A stretch of 40,404 nucleotides of DNA from an uncultured Muribaculaceae bacterium (GTDB lineage Bacteria; Bacteroidota; Bacteroidia; Bacteroidales; Muribaculaceae). The notes under the pieces are model-generated. The model did not search any database and was not told the origin of the DNA. It saw nothing but the letters and a program-made list of their open reading frames with translations. Location: assembly GCA_910588035.1 (NCBI GenBank), contig CAJUPY010000005.1:88049-128452 (forward strand), read 5' to 3'. Each line of letters starts with the position of its first letter. Position 1 is the first letter of the stretch. This document shows, one piece after another, positions 24,533 through 34,400 of the stretch. Both the position numbers and the translations under genes were made by a program.

Positions 24533-25416
24533 AACTCGCCATTTCAATCGCCTCACTGCTGTTTTGCGTTTTATCAATCTCGGCTCAGGAAAAAATGAAC
24601 ATTCGGTTCATCGATTCATCGACTGTGAGTTACGATGTCGACAAAATTGAAAAGATAACTTTCTCGACAAGTACGCCCGACATTCCTCCAACTCCTTCAG
24701 GCAAACACGCCCGGGTTATACAGGCCGGGAATTTCCATTATTTTTATGATGCCGAAGGTCGATGTAACCAAATCATCGACTATAATGATAATCTTGAATT
24801 GAAAATCAACTACGCTGATAAAACTTTTGTCTTCAACGGAACTCAGGTTGCGACATTTGACATTGATTCCCAAGGCAGAATAACGGAGCTGGCTGAAACC
24901 GGAGGTGATGGCTTTGTAAAATCTGATTATGAATATGACACTGAGGGACACCTGATAAAACTGACCGAAGTATATTCATTTCCCGACGAGAAATATAACG
25001 GCACCATGACTTTTTTCTGGGAGAACGGAAACATGACACATGCGATTGAGACTCTGGAAGAAGTCGGTCAGGAAACATTCACCAGCAAACTTGAGGTTTC
25101 TTATTCTGAATATGAAAACCGACATAGCCAATGGACTTTCGGCATGCTCGAAGATAATGAACTGGGGATCTCTATAATCGGCATGTTCGGCACTCCGCCA
25201 CGAGATTTTCCGTCCACGACCTGCTGGGATACCGACAGCCCTGTCCATATCTCCTACATATTCAATCACGACGGGACTGTCAACACCGAGACTGTCGGCT
25301 CGAAAACCTTTGAATATCGTTACGAAACAGAACGGGAGCAATCGGTCGGTGAGAATACCCGTTTTATAGTTCCGAGGATATTCAAGAGTCACCGCCGGCA
25401 CATCTCAAATCATTAA
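24529..25416 (+). CDS. DUF4595-like exported protein of unknown function
   Basis: A 295-residue protein with signal peptide MKLAISIASLLFCVLSISAQ and no lipobox. After the short ITFS strand motif comes a beta-rich domain made of repeats such as FHYFYDAEGRCNQIIDYND, YEYDTEGHLIKLTE and FFWENGNMTH, as in DUF4595 proteins. The region around 215-225 (GISIIGMFGTPPRDFPS) corresponds to GMLGKPAKNLPMG in the lipoprotein at 11103-11933. The body is AT-richer than the neighbouring housekeeping genes, so it may be faster evolving or acquired. It is coupled to the upstream gene by a 4-base overlap; the two products probably act together outside the cytoplasm. Confidence 0.65.
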   Translation: MKLAISIASLLFCVLSISAQEKMNIRFIDSSTVSYDVDKIEKITFSTSTPDIPPTPSGKHARVIQAGNFHYFYDAEGRCNQIIDYNDNLELKINYADKTFVFNGTQVATFDIDSQGRITELAETGGDGFVKSDYEYDTEGHLIKLTEVYSFPDEKYNGTMTFFWENGNMTHAIETLEEVGQETFTSKLEVSYSEYENRHSQWTFGMLEDNELGISIIGMFGTPPRDFPSTTCWDTDSPVHISYIFNHDGTVNTETVGSKTFEYRYETEREQSVGENTRFIVPRIFKSHRRHISNH

Positions 25417-25439
25417 GAGAACGATTCTGACAATCAAAA

Positions 25440-25470
25440 TTTGTCATTTATAAAATGTTTGCTACATTTG
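25440..25470 (+). promoter_or_regulatory. Promoter upstream of yaaA
   Basis: TTTG at 25440-25443, 19 bases, then TACATTTG at 25463-25470: a complete Bacteroidota promoter. The start is expected near 25476. Confidence 0.75.
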
Positions 25471-25624
25471 CATCTGACGATATCATCTTCACAACCAACG
25501 AAAAAAGATATTGCCGCCTGAAAAATGTATCAAACAACAGAACCAAACCCTGAAATCAACGGACTCAGGCAAGTGTTATGTCAATGTTCCATGTGCACGC
25601 CATAATCCGAAAAAAAATATTTGA
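25471..25624 (+). other. About 150-base leader of yaaA with a possible short ORF
   Basis: AT-rich leader between the promoter and yaaA. It contains a 26-codon frame, ATG 25525 to TAA 25605, ending in a Cys-Gln-Cys-Ser-Met-Cys run. Nothing else recognisable was seen. Whether the short frame is translated cannot be judged. Confidence 0.35.
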
Positions 25625-26389
25625 ATGCTGATTCTCATCGCCGAATCAAAAACGATGTCAAACCCGTTGCCTGTCAACGATTCAGATGCTTTCGACAACC
25701 ATTGTCCGTTGACACAAGACCGCGTGGAGGAGCTGATCTCTTCGTGGCGCGAACTGACAGTCGACCAACTCGCCGGGGCAATCAAGATCAGCCCGGCATT
25801 GGCGAGATCGATGAAACTGATGATTCACGACTTTCCCGACAAAAGCCGTATGTCGCCGGCGATCGAGGCCTACACCGGAGTCGTTTTCAAGGCTCTCGAT
25901 TTCAAGTCTCTTTCCGAAGAAGCGAAACAAAACGCGGTGGCTCGAGTAAGAATAATCTCGTCACTCTACGGCTACCTGCGTCCCGACGACCTGATAAAAC
26001 CCTACAGACTCGATTTCACGACTGTCATGACTCCGCCGGCAATAATGATGTCACGCTATTGGCGCGAGACGGTCACCCGGCTTCTGTTCAACGATCTGTC
26101 AGGCGAAGGCTCCACAGAGATACTCGACCTCATGCCAGCCGATGCCGCGGCATGCATCGATTTCAGACAACCGGCAGGCATCACGGTCAAAAAAGCCGAC
26201 TTCAAAGAGACTCTCGACGGCGGACGTCGGCGCACCCCGACCGCAAACCGGCTCAAGACACTGCGCGGCAAGCTGTTAAGGCACATCATTACAAACGACA
26301 TCACCGACTTCACATCTTTGACATCGGTCGAGACCGACCTCTTCTGTGTCGACACGGTAACTGACGACAAAATTGTTTTTCATTGTTAG
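25625..26389 (+). CDS. yaaA: YaaA/DUF328 family peroxide stress protein
   Basis: A 254-residue cytoplasmic protein of the YaaA family, which in E. coli lowers free intracellular iron under hydrogen peroxide stress and has DNA-binding ability. Family motifs are MLILIAESKTM at the start, YTGVVFKALDF (about 83-93), ISSLYGYLRPDDLIKPYRLDF (about 110-130) and a late ITDFTSLTSV. Length is normal. It has its own promoter and a long leader, in keeping with a separately regulated stress gene. Confidence 0.93.
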   Translation: MLILIAESKTMSNPLPVNDSDAFDNHCPLTQDRVEELISSWRELTVDQLAGAIKISPALARSMKLMIHDFPDKSRMSPAIEAYTGVVFKALDFKSLSEEAKQNAVARVRIISSLYGYLRPDDLIKPYRLDFTTVMTPPAIMMSRYWRETVTRLLFNDLSGEGSTEILDLMPADAAACIDFRQPAGITVKKADFKETLDGGRRRTPTANRLKTLRGKLLRHIITNDITDFTSLTSVETDLFCVDTVTDDKIVFHC

Positions 26390-26408
26390 AGCCTCCAAAT
26401 AAGACCCA

Positions 26409-26416
26409 TAATTTTG
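26409..26416 (+). promoter_or_regulatory. -7 box of the dehydrogenase-lepB-wbqC operon
   Basis: TAATTTTG matches TAnnTTTG; the upstream element is weak (TTAG 19 bases away). The leader to ATG 26471 is about 50 bases. Confidence 0.5.
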
Positions 26417-26470
26417 TCAATAGACGCAAAATGGTTAATTTAGCGGTCAGAACATAAACAACTAAAGAAA

Positions 26471-27679
26471 ATGGCAAAAGTTATAATCATCGGCGCAGGT
26501 GGCGTCGGCACAGTCGTGGCACACAAATGTGCCCAGAATCCGGAGGTTTTCACCGAAATCGTGATCGCATCGCGCACAAAAAGCAAATGTGACGCTGTTG
26601 CACGCGCTATCGGCAAACCCAATGTCACCACCGACAGCGTCGACGCTGACTCGGTCGAGCAACTTGTCGAACTTTTCAACCGCCACAAACCCGACATGGT
26701 CATCAACGTCGCCCTGCCCTATCAAGACCTGACGATCATGGACGCTTGTCTCGAATGTGGAGTCAACTACCTCGACACAGCCAACTATGAGCCTAAAGAC
26801 GAGGCTCATTTCGAATACTCATGGCAGTGGGCCTACCGCGAACGCTTCGAGAAAGCCGGTCTGACAGCTATTCTCGGCTGCGGTTTCGACCCGGGAATGA
26901 CAGGTGTCTACACTGCATACGCCGCAAAACACTACTTCTCGGCTATGGAATATCTCGACATCGTCGACTGCAATGCCGGAAACCATGGCAAGGCTTTCGC
27001 CACAAACTTCAACCCCGAGATCAACATCCGCGAGATCACTCAGAACGGACGCTACTATCAAGACGGAAAATGGGTAACCACAGGCCCTCTCGAGATACAT
27101 GCAGAGCTGAACTACCCCAACATCGGCCCGCGCGACTCCTATCTGCTCTATCATGAGGAACTTGAGTCGCTGGTCCAGAACTTCCCGACAATCAAGCGCG
27201 CACGTTTCTGGATGACCTTCGGCAAGGAATACCTGACCCACCTGCGTGTGATCCAGAACATCGGCATGGCCCGCATCGACGAGGTCGACTACAACGGCAC
27301 CAAGATCGTGCCCCTGCAGTTTCTCAAAGCCGTTCTCCCCAACCCACAGGATCTTGGCGAGAACTACCACGGAGAGACATCGATCGGTTGCCGCATCTCA
27401 GGTCTTGACAAAGAGGGACGACCGATGACCTACTACGTCTACAACAACTGCAGCCACGAAGCAGCCTACCGCGAGACCGGAATGCAAGCCGTCAGCTACA
27501 CGACCGGAGTGCCGGCAATGTGTGGCGCGATGATGTTCCTGACCGGCAAATGGGTGAAACCGGGTGTCCACAACGTCGAGGAGTTCGATCCCGATCCCTT
27601 CATGGAGCAGGTCGCCCTTCAGGGCCTCCCCTGGCATGAAATAATCAACGGTGACCTCGAGGTCGACGCAATCAAATGA
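26471..27679 (+). CDS. Saccharopine dehydrogenase-family protein, probable carboxynorspermidine/carboxyspermidine dehydrogenase
   Basis: A 402-residue NAD(P)-dependent enzyme. The Rossmann motif GAGGVG (8-13) opens the protein, and the family patterns VINVALPYQDLTIMDAC, YLDTANYE and GCGFDPGMTGVYTAY follow. Enzymes of this type in Bacteroidota make carboxy(nor)spermidine from a diamine and aspartate semialdehyde in the alternative polyamine pathway. The lysine-pathway saccharopine reductase is the main alternative reading. Its last codon overlaps lepB (ATGA). Confidence 0.85.
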   Translation: MAKVIIIGAGGVGTVVAHKCAQNPEVFTEIVIASRTKSKCDAVARAIGKPNVTTDSVDADSVEQLVELFNRHKPDMVINVALPYQDLTIMDACLECGVNYLDTANYEPKDEAHFEYSWQWAYRERFEKAGLTAILGCGFDPGMTGVYTAYAAKHYFSAMEYLDIVDCNAGNHGKAFATNFNPEINIREITQNGRYYQDGKWVTTGPLEIHAELNYPNIGPRDSYLLYHEELESLVQNFPTIKRARFWMTFGKEYLTHLRVIQNIGMARIDEVDYNGTKIVPLQFLKAVLPNPQDLGENYHGETSIGCRISGLDKEGRPMTYYVYNNCSHEAAYRETGMQAVSYTTGVPAMCGAMMFLTGKWVKPGVHNVEEFDPDPFMEQVALQGLPWHEIINGDLEVDAIK

Positions 27680-29166
27680 CTACCGTGTCTGACAATAACA
27701 CAACAAATGGCGCAGGCAACGATTTTGCCGGCGACTTCCGCCGACGCATAGGCGAGGTAAAAAAAACGCGCTGGATCAGATTTGGCATCGTCTCGCTGAT
27801 TTTCCTCGCCTGGGTCGCTTGGCTCGGCAACTGGTGGGTGGCTCTGGCGTTGATTCTGCTCTTCGACATCTACATTACCGGATACATTCCGTTGACATGG
27901 TGGAAAAAGAGCAAGAACGCGACAGTCAGAGGTGTGATGAGCTGGGTCGACGCGATAGTCTATGCCCTGGTGCTTGTCTATTTCGTGTTCGCCTTTCTCG
28001 GCCAGAACTACCAGATTCCCTCCTCGTCGCTTGAAAAAACTCTGCTGACAGGCGACTACCTGTTTGTCAACAAGGCTGTCTACGGGCCGCGTGTGCCGAT
28101 GACTCCGGTTCATTTCCCACTGGTCCACAACACATTGCCGATCATCAACACCAAAAGCTATCTTGAAAAGCCCTCGTTGCCCTACCACCGTCTCAAGGGC
28201 ATGCGCAAGATCGAGAGCGGCGACATTGTCGTGTTCAATTTCCCGGCCGGAGACACCGTGATGTCAAAAGTCAGCAACCCCGACTACTACACCCTTGTAC
28301 GCTCTCTCGGACGCAACGCCGTGCTCAACAACGAGGCAACTTTCGGCCAACGAATATGGCGGCCGGTCGACAGACGCGAGAACTACGTCAAACGTGCGGT
28401 CGGTCTCCCCGGACAACGGTTCAAAATTGCCGACGGAACGATTTTCATTGACGGCGTGGCTCAGCCGATGCCCGAGAACGCGCAGTTCAACTACATTGTC
28501 CAGACTCGACGGTTTCCGATCACCGAGGAACAATGGGACGAACTTGGAGTGGCTCCAGACGACATTCATGTAATGACCGATGTCATGAACAACCCGGCAG
28601 CAGCGGCAGCCAACGGTTTCATTGTCAACGACGACTCGACAGTTCCGCCCGTCTATGTAGTTCCGCTTTCGAGACAAATGGTCACAAGCCTTGAGTCAAC
28701 CGGCAACACGGCGATGATTGTGCGCTATCCAAACACTCCCGGAGACTTCCTCTTCCCCGAAGGACCGATGTCTCAGACTTGGACAATCGACAACTATGGC
28801 GGTGAAGAAGGCATACTCATACCCGAAAAGGGCATGAAACTGACAATAACCGACGAGAACTGGCCGCTCTATGACCGTGTCATAAGGGTATATGAAAACA
28901 ACCCGACAGCACGCATGAGCGACGGACATCTGACAATTGACGGACAGCGCGTCGACCAATATGAGTTCAAGATGGACTACTATTTCATGATGGGTGACAA
29001 CCGCCACAACTCGCTCGACTCACGGTTCTGGGGATTCGTTCCCGAAGACCACATTGTCGGCACACCCTGGAGAGTGCTTGTCTCGTTTGACAAAGACAAA
29101 TCGATTTTCAGCGGCGGAGTCAGGTGGAACAGAATCTTCCTCGACGCCAATCCCGACAAGAAATGA
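27676..29166 (+). CDS. lepB: Signal peptidase I
   Basis: A 496-residue inner-membrane peptidase that removes signal peptides from exported proteins. Three hydrophobic segments lie at about 34-50, 53-74 and 90-108. The nucleophile is Ser118 in QIPSSSLEKTL (Leu replaces the usual Met after it), the general base is Lys239 in NYVKRAVGLPG, and box E reads MMGDNRHNSLDSRFWGFVPE. It is much longer than E. coli LepB owing to an insertion of about 150 residues between Lys239 and box E, common in Bacteroidales. It overlaps both neighbours by 4 bases. Confidence 0.95.
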   Translation: MTTVSDNNTTNGAGNDFAGDFRRRIGEVKKTRWIRFGIVSLIFLAWVAWLGNWWVALALILLFDIYITGYIPLTWWKKSKNATVRGVMSWVDAIVYALVLVYFVFAFLGQNYQIPSSSLEKTLLTGDYLFVNKAVYGPRVPMTPVHFPLVHNTLPIINTKSYLEKPSLPYHRLKGMRKIESGDIVVFNFPAGDTVMSKVSNPDYYTLVRSLGRNAVLNNEATFGQRIWRPVDRRENYVKRAVGLPGQRFKIADGTIFIDGVAQPMPENAQFNYIVQTRRFPITEEQWDELGVAPDDIHVMTDVMNNPAAAAANGFIVNDDSTVPPVYVVPLSRQMVTSLESTGNTAMIVRYPNTPGDFLFPEGPMSQTWTIDNYGGEEGILIPEKGMKLTITDENWPLYDRVIRVYENNPTARMSDGHLTIDGQRVDQYEFKMDYYFMMGDNRHNSLDSRFWGFVPEDHIVGTPWRVLVSFDKDKSIFSGGVRWNRIFLDANPDKK

Positions 29167-29801
29167 CCGTCTCTCCCCTCACCCTCTATCCCGACAAAAC
29201 CATAGTGCTCTCACCTGCCTACTTCGGGCAGGTGTCGCGTTATGCCCTGATAGCATCAGTCGGGCATGCGTCAGTCGACACCGGAGCGAAATTCGACAAA
29301 CGGCTGAAATCGACCCGACGCATGACAATCGCCGATGTAAACGGCCCGATGAACCTCACTGTGCCGATCTTGAAACCAGAGTCGCTGACACGCGCACGTT
29401 GGAACGACATCAGACTGTCGACCCACGGCGAATGGTGGCATGTCCACCGTGTAGCTCTTGAGTCGGCATATGGGCGCACACCTTTTTTCGAGTTCTACAT
29501 CGATCGTTTCCTGCGCTTCATAAGCCGCACCACTGTTGACACATTCCAGAGCCTCACATCGCTTGACGAGGCAATAGAACGCGAAATATGCGGCATTCTC
29601 GACATTCCCTCACCTGTCTACACCGACAGTTCACCCGAAGGTGAAGACTGCCGTGGCAACCGCTGTCCCACCCTACCCGATATTCCCTACTATCAGGTGC
29701 GTCAGAATGATTTCGGATTTTTAGGCGGACTGTCGGTTCTTGACCTCATCTTCAATGTCGGACCGGAGTCGCCTCTTGTGTTGCGGAAGATGACAGAATG
29801 A
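29163..29801 (+). CDS. WbqC-like family protein
   Basis: A 212-residue protein of the WbqC-like family, found next to lepB in many Bacteroidota. The N-terminus (IVLSPAYFGQVSRYALIASV, then FDKRLKSTRRMTIADVNGPM) carries the conserved Tyr-Phe and Asn-Gly-Pro motifs. Relatives occur in polysaccharide and glycan clusters, but no reaction is firmly known. It starts at ATG 29163 overlapping the lepB stop. Its last 50 bases overlap the convergent MBL-fold gene. Confidence 0.85.
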   Translation: MTVSPLTLYPDKTIVLSPAYFGQVSRYALIASVGHASVDTGAKFDKRLKSTRRMTIADVNGPMNLTVPILKPESLTRARWNDIRLSTHGEWWHVHRVALESAYGRTPFFEFYIDRFLRFISRTTVDTFQSLTSLDEAIEREICGILDIPSPVYTDSSPEGEDCRGNRCPTLPDIPYYQVRQNDFGFLGGLSVLDLIFNVGPESPLVLRKMTE

Positions 29802-30714
29802 AAAAAGTCGAGGCGTCGAACCTCGGCAGTGCTGTCAGCTGCACGTCGGCTTCACGCGCCTCTATCGACCCCGACGCATCGCCCACCTTCACTCCTGCCC
29901 CCTCAAGCTCGTTTCTGACCGCAGCGAGGGCAATTTCAGGCATGTTGTTGTCGTGGGAGAGATGACACAAAAAAATATGCGACAGTTTCGGAGTCCACAT
30001 TCCGGCCAGATAACGCGCGGTCACCACATTGTCGAGATGACCGTTGTCAGCCGCTATGCGTGCTTTCAAGTGCATCGGATAACGCCCGTTGCGCAACATC
30101 GCGCTGTCGTAGTTCGCCTCGATCATGATGAAATTTGCCTGCCTCATGTAGTGGTCGACACGCTCTGTCACCGAACCGAGATCAGTTGCCACGGCAAACT
30201 TCAGTTCGCCGCTCTCGATGAAAAATCCGACATTGTCAGTGCCGTCGTGGGGCGTCTGGAAAGCTGTCACCGTGAAACCGCCGGCGCGAAACGGAGTCTC
30301 GATGTAGATCGGTCGATGGTAATCTTTAAGACGTGGCGACAGCGAATGGCGTCGGAAAACCCCTCCGAGCGTCTTAGGAGTTGCAAACAGAGCCATGTGG
30401 GGGTGTTTTTTGAGCAACTTGTATACAAACCTGATGTGGTCGCTGTGGTCGTGTGTGATCAGAATGCCTCTCACGGTCGACATCGAGATGCCGCGGCGTT
30501 TCAGCTCGGGAACTACCTTGTCGGGGCTTACCCCGGCATCTATGAGTATTCCGGTCTCACCATCACCGATATAGGAGCAGTTGCCGCTGCTGCCGCTGCC
30601 AAACGAAATGAAGCGCAGTGTCGGACGCGGCTTGATGCGGTGGTCCATCACCGGCATGTCAAACAACGAGGGCATTCCCGAGATTACAGTGGTGTTGATT
30701 TTCAGGCGTGGCAT
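29752..30714 (-). CDS. MBL-fold metallo-hydrolase (YycJ-like)
   Basis: A 320-residue protein with the metallo-beta-lactamase signature HDHSDH (88-93), preceded by FISFGSGSSGNCSYIG and followed by TPHDGTDNVGF, IEANYD and CHLSHDNN, all metal-site regions of the YycJ/VicX-like branch. These are thought to act on nucleic acids or phosphodiesters. The first 32 residues extend beyond the usual start; an internal ATG (codon 23) is an alternative, but the ATGA overlap with the upstream methyltransferase supports 30714. Its 3' end overlaps the convergent wbqC-like gene by 50 bases. Confidence 0.88.
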   Translation of the reverse strand: MPRLKINTTVISGMPSLFDMPVMDHRIKPRPTLRFISFGSGSSGNCSYIGDGETGILIDAGVSPDKVVPELKRRGISMSTVRGILITHDHSDHIRFVYKLLKKHPHMALFATPKTLGGVFRRHSLSPRLKDYHRPIYIETPFRAGGFTVTAFQTPHDGTDNVGFFIESGELKFAVATDLGSVTERVDHYMRQANFIMIEANYDSAMLRNGRYPMHLKARIAADNGHLDNVVTARYLAGMWTPKLSHIFLCHLSHDNNMPEIALAAVRNELEGAGVKVGDASGSIEAREADVQLTALPRFDASTFFILSSSATQEATPVRH

Positions 30715-31415
30715 CAGCTGAAGAGTAAAAAGATTGTCGGAATCTTGTCATAATCATATTTGCGGCGCGACCATTGAGACAGCGGAAGCGTCACAATCGA
30801 CTGCGACGCACCGGTTATGTCTGAAGCCACACACAGCAGCATCGAGCCGGGCAACGACCCGCAAAGCTCGGCAATCAGGCGGTTGTTGCGGTAGGGTGTC
30901 TCTATGAATATCTGGGTCTGACGCTCTCTGACAATGCGCCGTTCCAGCTCCTTGAGACGGGCGACACGGGCCGATCTGTCAATCGGCAGATAGCCGTTGA
31001 AGGCAAAACTCTGGCCATTGAATCCTGATGCCATCAGAGACATCACGATGCTCGACGGCCCTACAAGCGGAACAACCTCATAACCCTTGCGCTGAGCGAC
31101 TGCCACGACATCGGCCCCCGGATCGGCTATAGCCGGACAACCGGCCTCTGAGATCACCCCCATGTCGTAACCTTTTTCCATAGGGTCGAGCATCGCCGGA
31201 ATCTCGCCGGGCGGTGTCTGGCCGTTGAGGGTGTGAAACGTGAGCGAATCGATGTCAATCGACCTGTCGCATTTCTTCAGGAAACGACGGGCCGATCTCA
31301 CGTTCTCGACTATAAAATGTCTCACTCCTCTGACAAGCCCGATGTTATATTCGGGAATGACCCGTTCGAGTGTATCGTCGGAGAGAGGAACAGGAAATAA
31401 ATACAGTCGTGGCAT
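30714..31415 (-). CDS. SAM-dependent methyltransferase of the tetrapyrrole-methylase family (RsmI-like)
   Basis: A 233-residue protein. Motifs are ISEAGCPAIADPGADVV (SAM-binding, RsmI-type), VVPLVGPSSIVMSLMASGF and IFIETPYRNN, in the order of RsmI, which 2'-O-methylates C1402 of 16S rRNA. It is shorter than RsmI (about 280 residues), lacking the C-terminal domain and the typical GxLYVVATPIGN start; this short form is frequent in Bacteroidota alongside a true RsmI. The target is uncertain. It lies 16 bases after the PorU-like gene. Confidence 0.85.
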   Translation of the reverse strand: MPRLYLFPVPLSDDTLERVIPEYNIGLVRGVRHFIVENVRSARRFLKKCDRSIDIDSLTFHTLNGQTPPGEIPAMLDPMEKGYDMGVISEAGCPAIADPGADVVAVAQRKGYEVVPLVGPSSIVMSLMASGFNGQSFAFNGYLPIDRSARVARLKELERRIVRERQTQIFIETPYRNNRLIAELCGSLPGSMLLCVASDITGASQSIVTLPLSQWSRRKYDYDKIPTIFLLFS

Positions 31416-31431
31416 ATTTCTGATTTATATT

Positions 31432-34400
31432 TTAACGCAAAACAGTGATTTCAAGTGGTGGTGTGACCGCGAAACGTCGTTCGTGGCGCAGATAGGCCCT
31501 GACGACATAGGTTCCGTCTGAGACATGATTGCCGTGATTGTCGACGAGATCCCACATGAACGGAAAAGAGACATTGTCGCGCGAGAAAACGGCAGTTCCG
31601 TCGAGATCTTCAATGACCACACGGCCCGACGGTTCGCCCGTGAAGCCATGGTCAAGGGTGAGTGTCAGCGACTGGCGTGCCGGAACGTCTTCGGTCATGA
31701 GAGCGACATCGGCCGGAGTTGTGACAACGGTGAAACCGATCGACCGCGATGTCTTGTTTCCGACATTGTCTGAAACGGTCAGAGTCAGAGTGTGGAACCC
31801 ATCGGCCAACCCCACGACAGGCAGTGAGAGCCGTGCCGACTGATCGGGAGAGAGCGTCATCGACTCGATGACATTGTCGAGCGATCGGCTGTTATCAATT
31901 ACCACACGGGGCGAAAGACCTATTGACGACGTTCTGACCGCTATTCCCGACTGATCGGGCAAGACCGAGGCATGAAGGACGAAATCGGAATTGACGACAT
32001 CGCCGTCGACAAATGAGGCGGAATCAATGAAGAGCTCATCTATTACCGGAGACTGACTGTCGTCTGAAATCTCGTCGACTGAGGCATCGTCGAGATCGAC
32101 AGGCACTGTGACAGCCGCCGCTTCCCTGCCCGACTCTGTCACTGCCGTCATCACAAGACGCCCGCGTTGTCCGGGACGTATCGATGGAGGCAACGCAAGA
32201 GTGAAGTCAAAATTTCCGTCTGCCACCACGGCTGTCGCCTCGGTCAAGATTGTCTCGTCAAGTTCCACACGCTTAAGAACACGCTCTTTCTCAGGCACTT
32301 TCTTTCCGTTTGTAGGTTGATAGAGATTGTCGACTGAGTCAGGCGACTCATAGACTCTCACCATCATCGTGCCGTTGAACGACCTGATGATATTGCCAGC
32401 TTCGTCGGTCACCGATCCGGTCACGCGGTTCAAGGCCGGAGAGACAAGCCTGCCGATTCCGTCGCCGGCACCGTTGACTGAAGTCACGGAGAGATTCAAT
32501 GTTGCCCGCCGCAACGGAAGTGCCGGATCTCCGCCCAGATTATAGGCCAATGTGTTGATTTTCAAATCGGGAGATCTTGTGGCAAACATCTCGGCCTGGG
32601 CCATGCGCCACGCGTCGCCTACGGTCGCGGCGTCTCCACTGCCGAACAAATTGCGGGCGAACGCAAGATTGAGAATCTGGTTGTTCTCTTTATAGACCGT
32701 GCGTCCGGCTCCGACGACTGCCAGGGCTCCACCGTCGGTCTTGAACAACATGGCCTCTCCGATCGCACTGTTAAGACGGTCGAAGCCAAACGACTCGCAG
32801 GTTGACAGAAATGTGAACGGCTGATAACCGTAGCTGACATCAGAAACATAACGTCTGTGCCACAGGTTTTCTGAGGTGAAGCTGTCGGGACGTCCATGAC
32901 CGATGTAGCACCAGTAGAAAGCACCGGCCTTGAGCGCATCGGTTATGTGACGGCGTGCCTCGGCGGCTGAGCCGTTAGACCAGGGGTAGATCGCATTATA
33001 GGCACGGGTGACCGTGGTCACCGGAGAAAAGGCGGTTATCTCGGCGGCCAGTTCCTGAGCCTGTATCATGTGGGCATCGGCATCACCGTCATCACTCATC
33101 ACGACGGCACGTGTCGTCACATCGGGATCAAACGGTGTTTTCAGAAATGCCTCTACCTTGTCGACATAGGAACGGGCGTCTCCCTCACTGAGAGCCGGAA
33201 CACGCCCGACCGCTATCGCCGGCCCATCGGTCTGCGATTTCATAGTCGCTCCGGTCATGTCGTCGCCGAGCATCGCGAAATAGGCGTCGGCCGTATAACA
33301 CAATGCGTCCTCGAGCTGGCTCTCATATTCACGCGATGGATAGGTCAGCAGCATCTTGCGCGGGTCGACCTGCATTGACTGAGCACGCGAACGGCTGTCG
33401 TTTGTCGCACCGCCCATGAGCAGCATATATTTGAACTTGCGGCTGTCACGGTCGTGAAACATCTTGGCCACACGGCGATAGGCCTCTGCCGACGGCGTAC
33501 CTGATGAAAACTCGTTGTAAACCTCAGATGCCGTGACAACAAGAACATCAAGACCGCTCACCGACCTGTGGAGAGCGGCGAGCCTGTCGGCCTGGCCACG
33601 ACATTCGTCGGTCGTGATGATAAGATAGTCGGGTACGCGGGCTGCATGTATGTTCTGGTTGCCGACCGTGCCGGCATACTCAACCGTGTGGTGTTCGGCA
33701 TCGGGTTCGAAAACAATGACATAGTCATAGTATCCCGATGAAGAATAAGACTGGAACGGGGAGAACAGAAGGTCTCCCGTCACTGCGTCGTGACGTGTGG
33801 TGAAGGGTCTTACCTTGTCGGCCGTTCTGATCTGCCATGCGACAGCCGATTCTGAAGTTCCGCCGACACGGTAGCGTTGGTCTGCCCTGACGCTGCATGT
33901 CATGATCAACTCCCGCCGGCCGTCGAGATCGGCCTTAGCCGGATAAGATGCCGCTATATAGTCGACAGCGGCAAACCTGACGTCTGAAGATGACGTTACG
34001 AACGAGACATCGAGCTTTCCGTCGGCAGGAACGCCGTCGGCGTCAACGACAATCTCAAAACGTTTCACCGACACCCCGGCAATCTCTCCGTAGGCACGGC
34101 ATGTACGTGTCATTCCGCCAACCGATATGTCGACCGCCGGTGTCACGCCGCCGAGACCGACAGCTCCCGCGATCGTCACACCGGTGCCGTTTAGTCTCCG
34201 GGAGACATCGAAGCTGTATCCGGGCGCACCGTCGACGTTGAGACTGTGGCCATAGAACAATGCTCCGCAGCCCATCGGATTCTGTATTTCCTCTCTTATG
34301 ACTTCTGTGGCAATGTAGCCCGTCAGGTCTCCATCTGACGATTCTCTGTAGGGAATTGCCGCCGGAGCCTCATAACTGCGCGAATCGGTCAGGAAATAAT

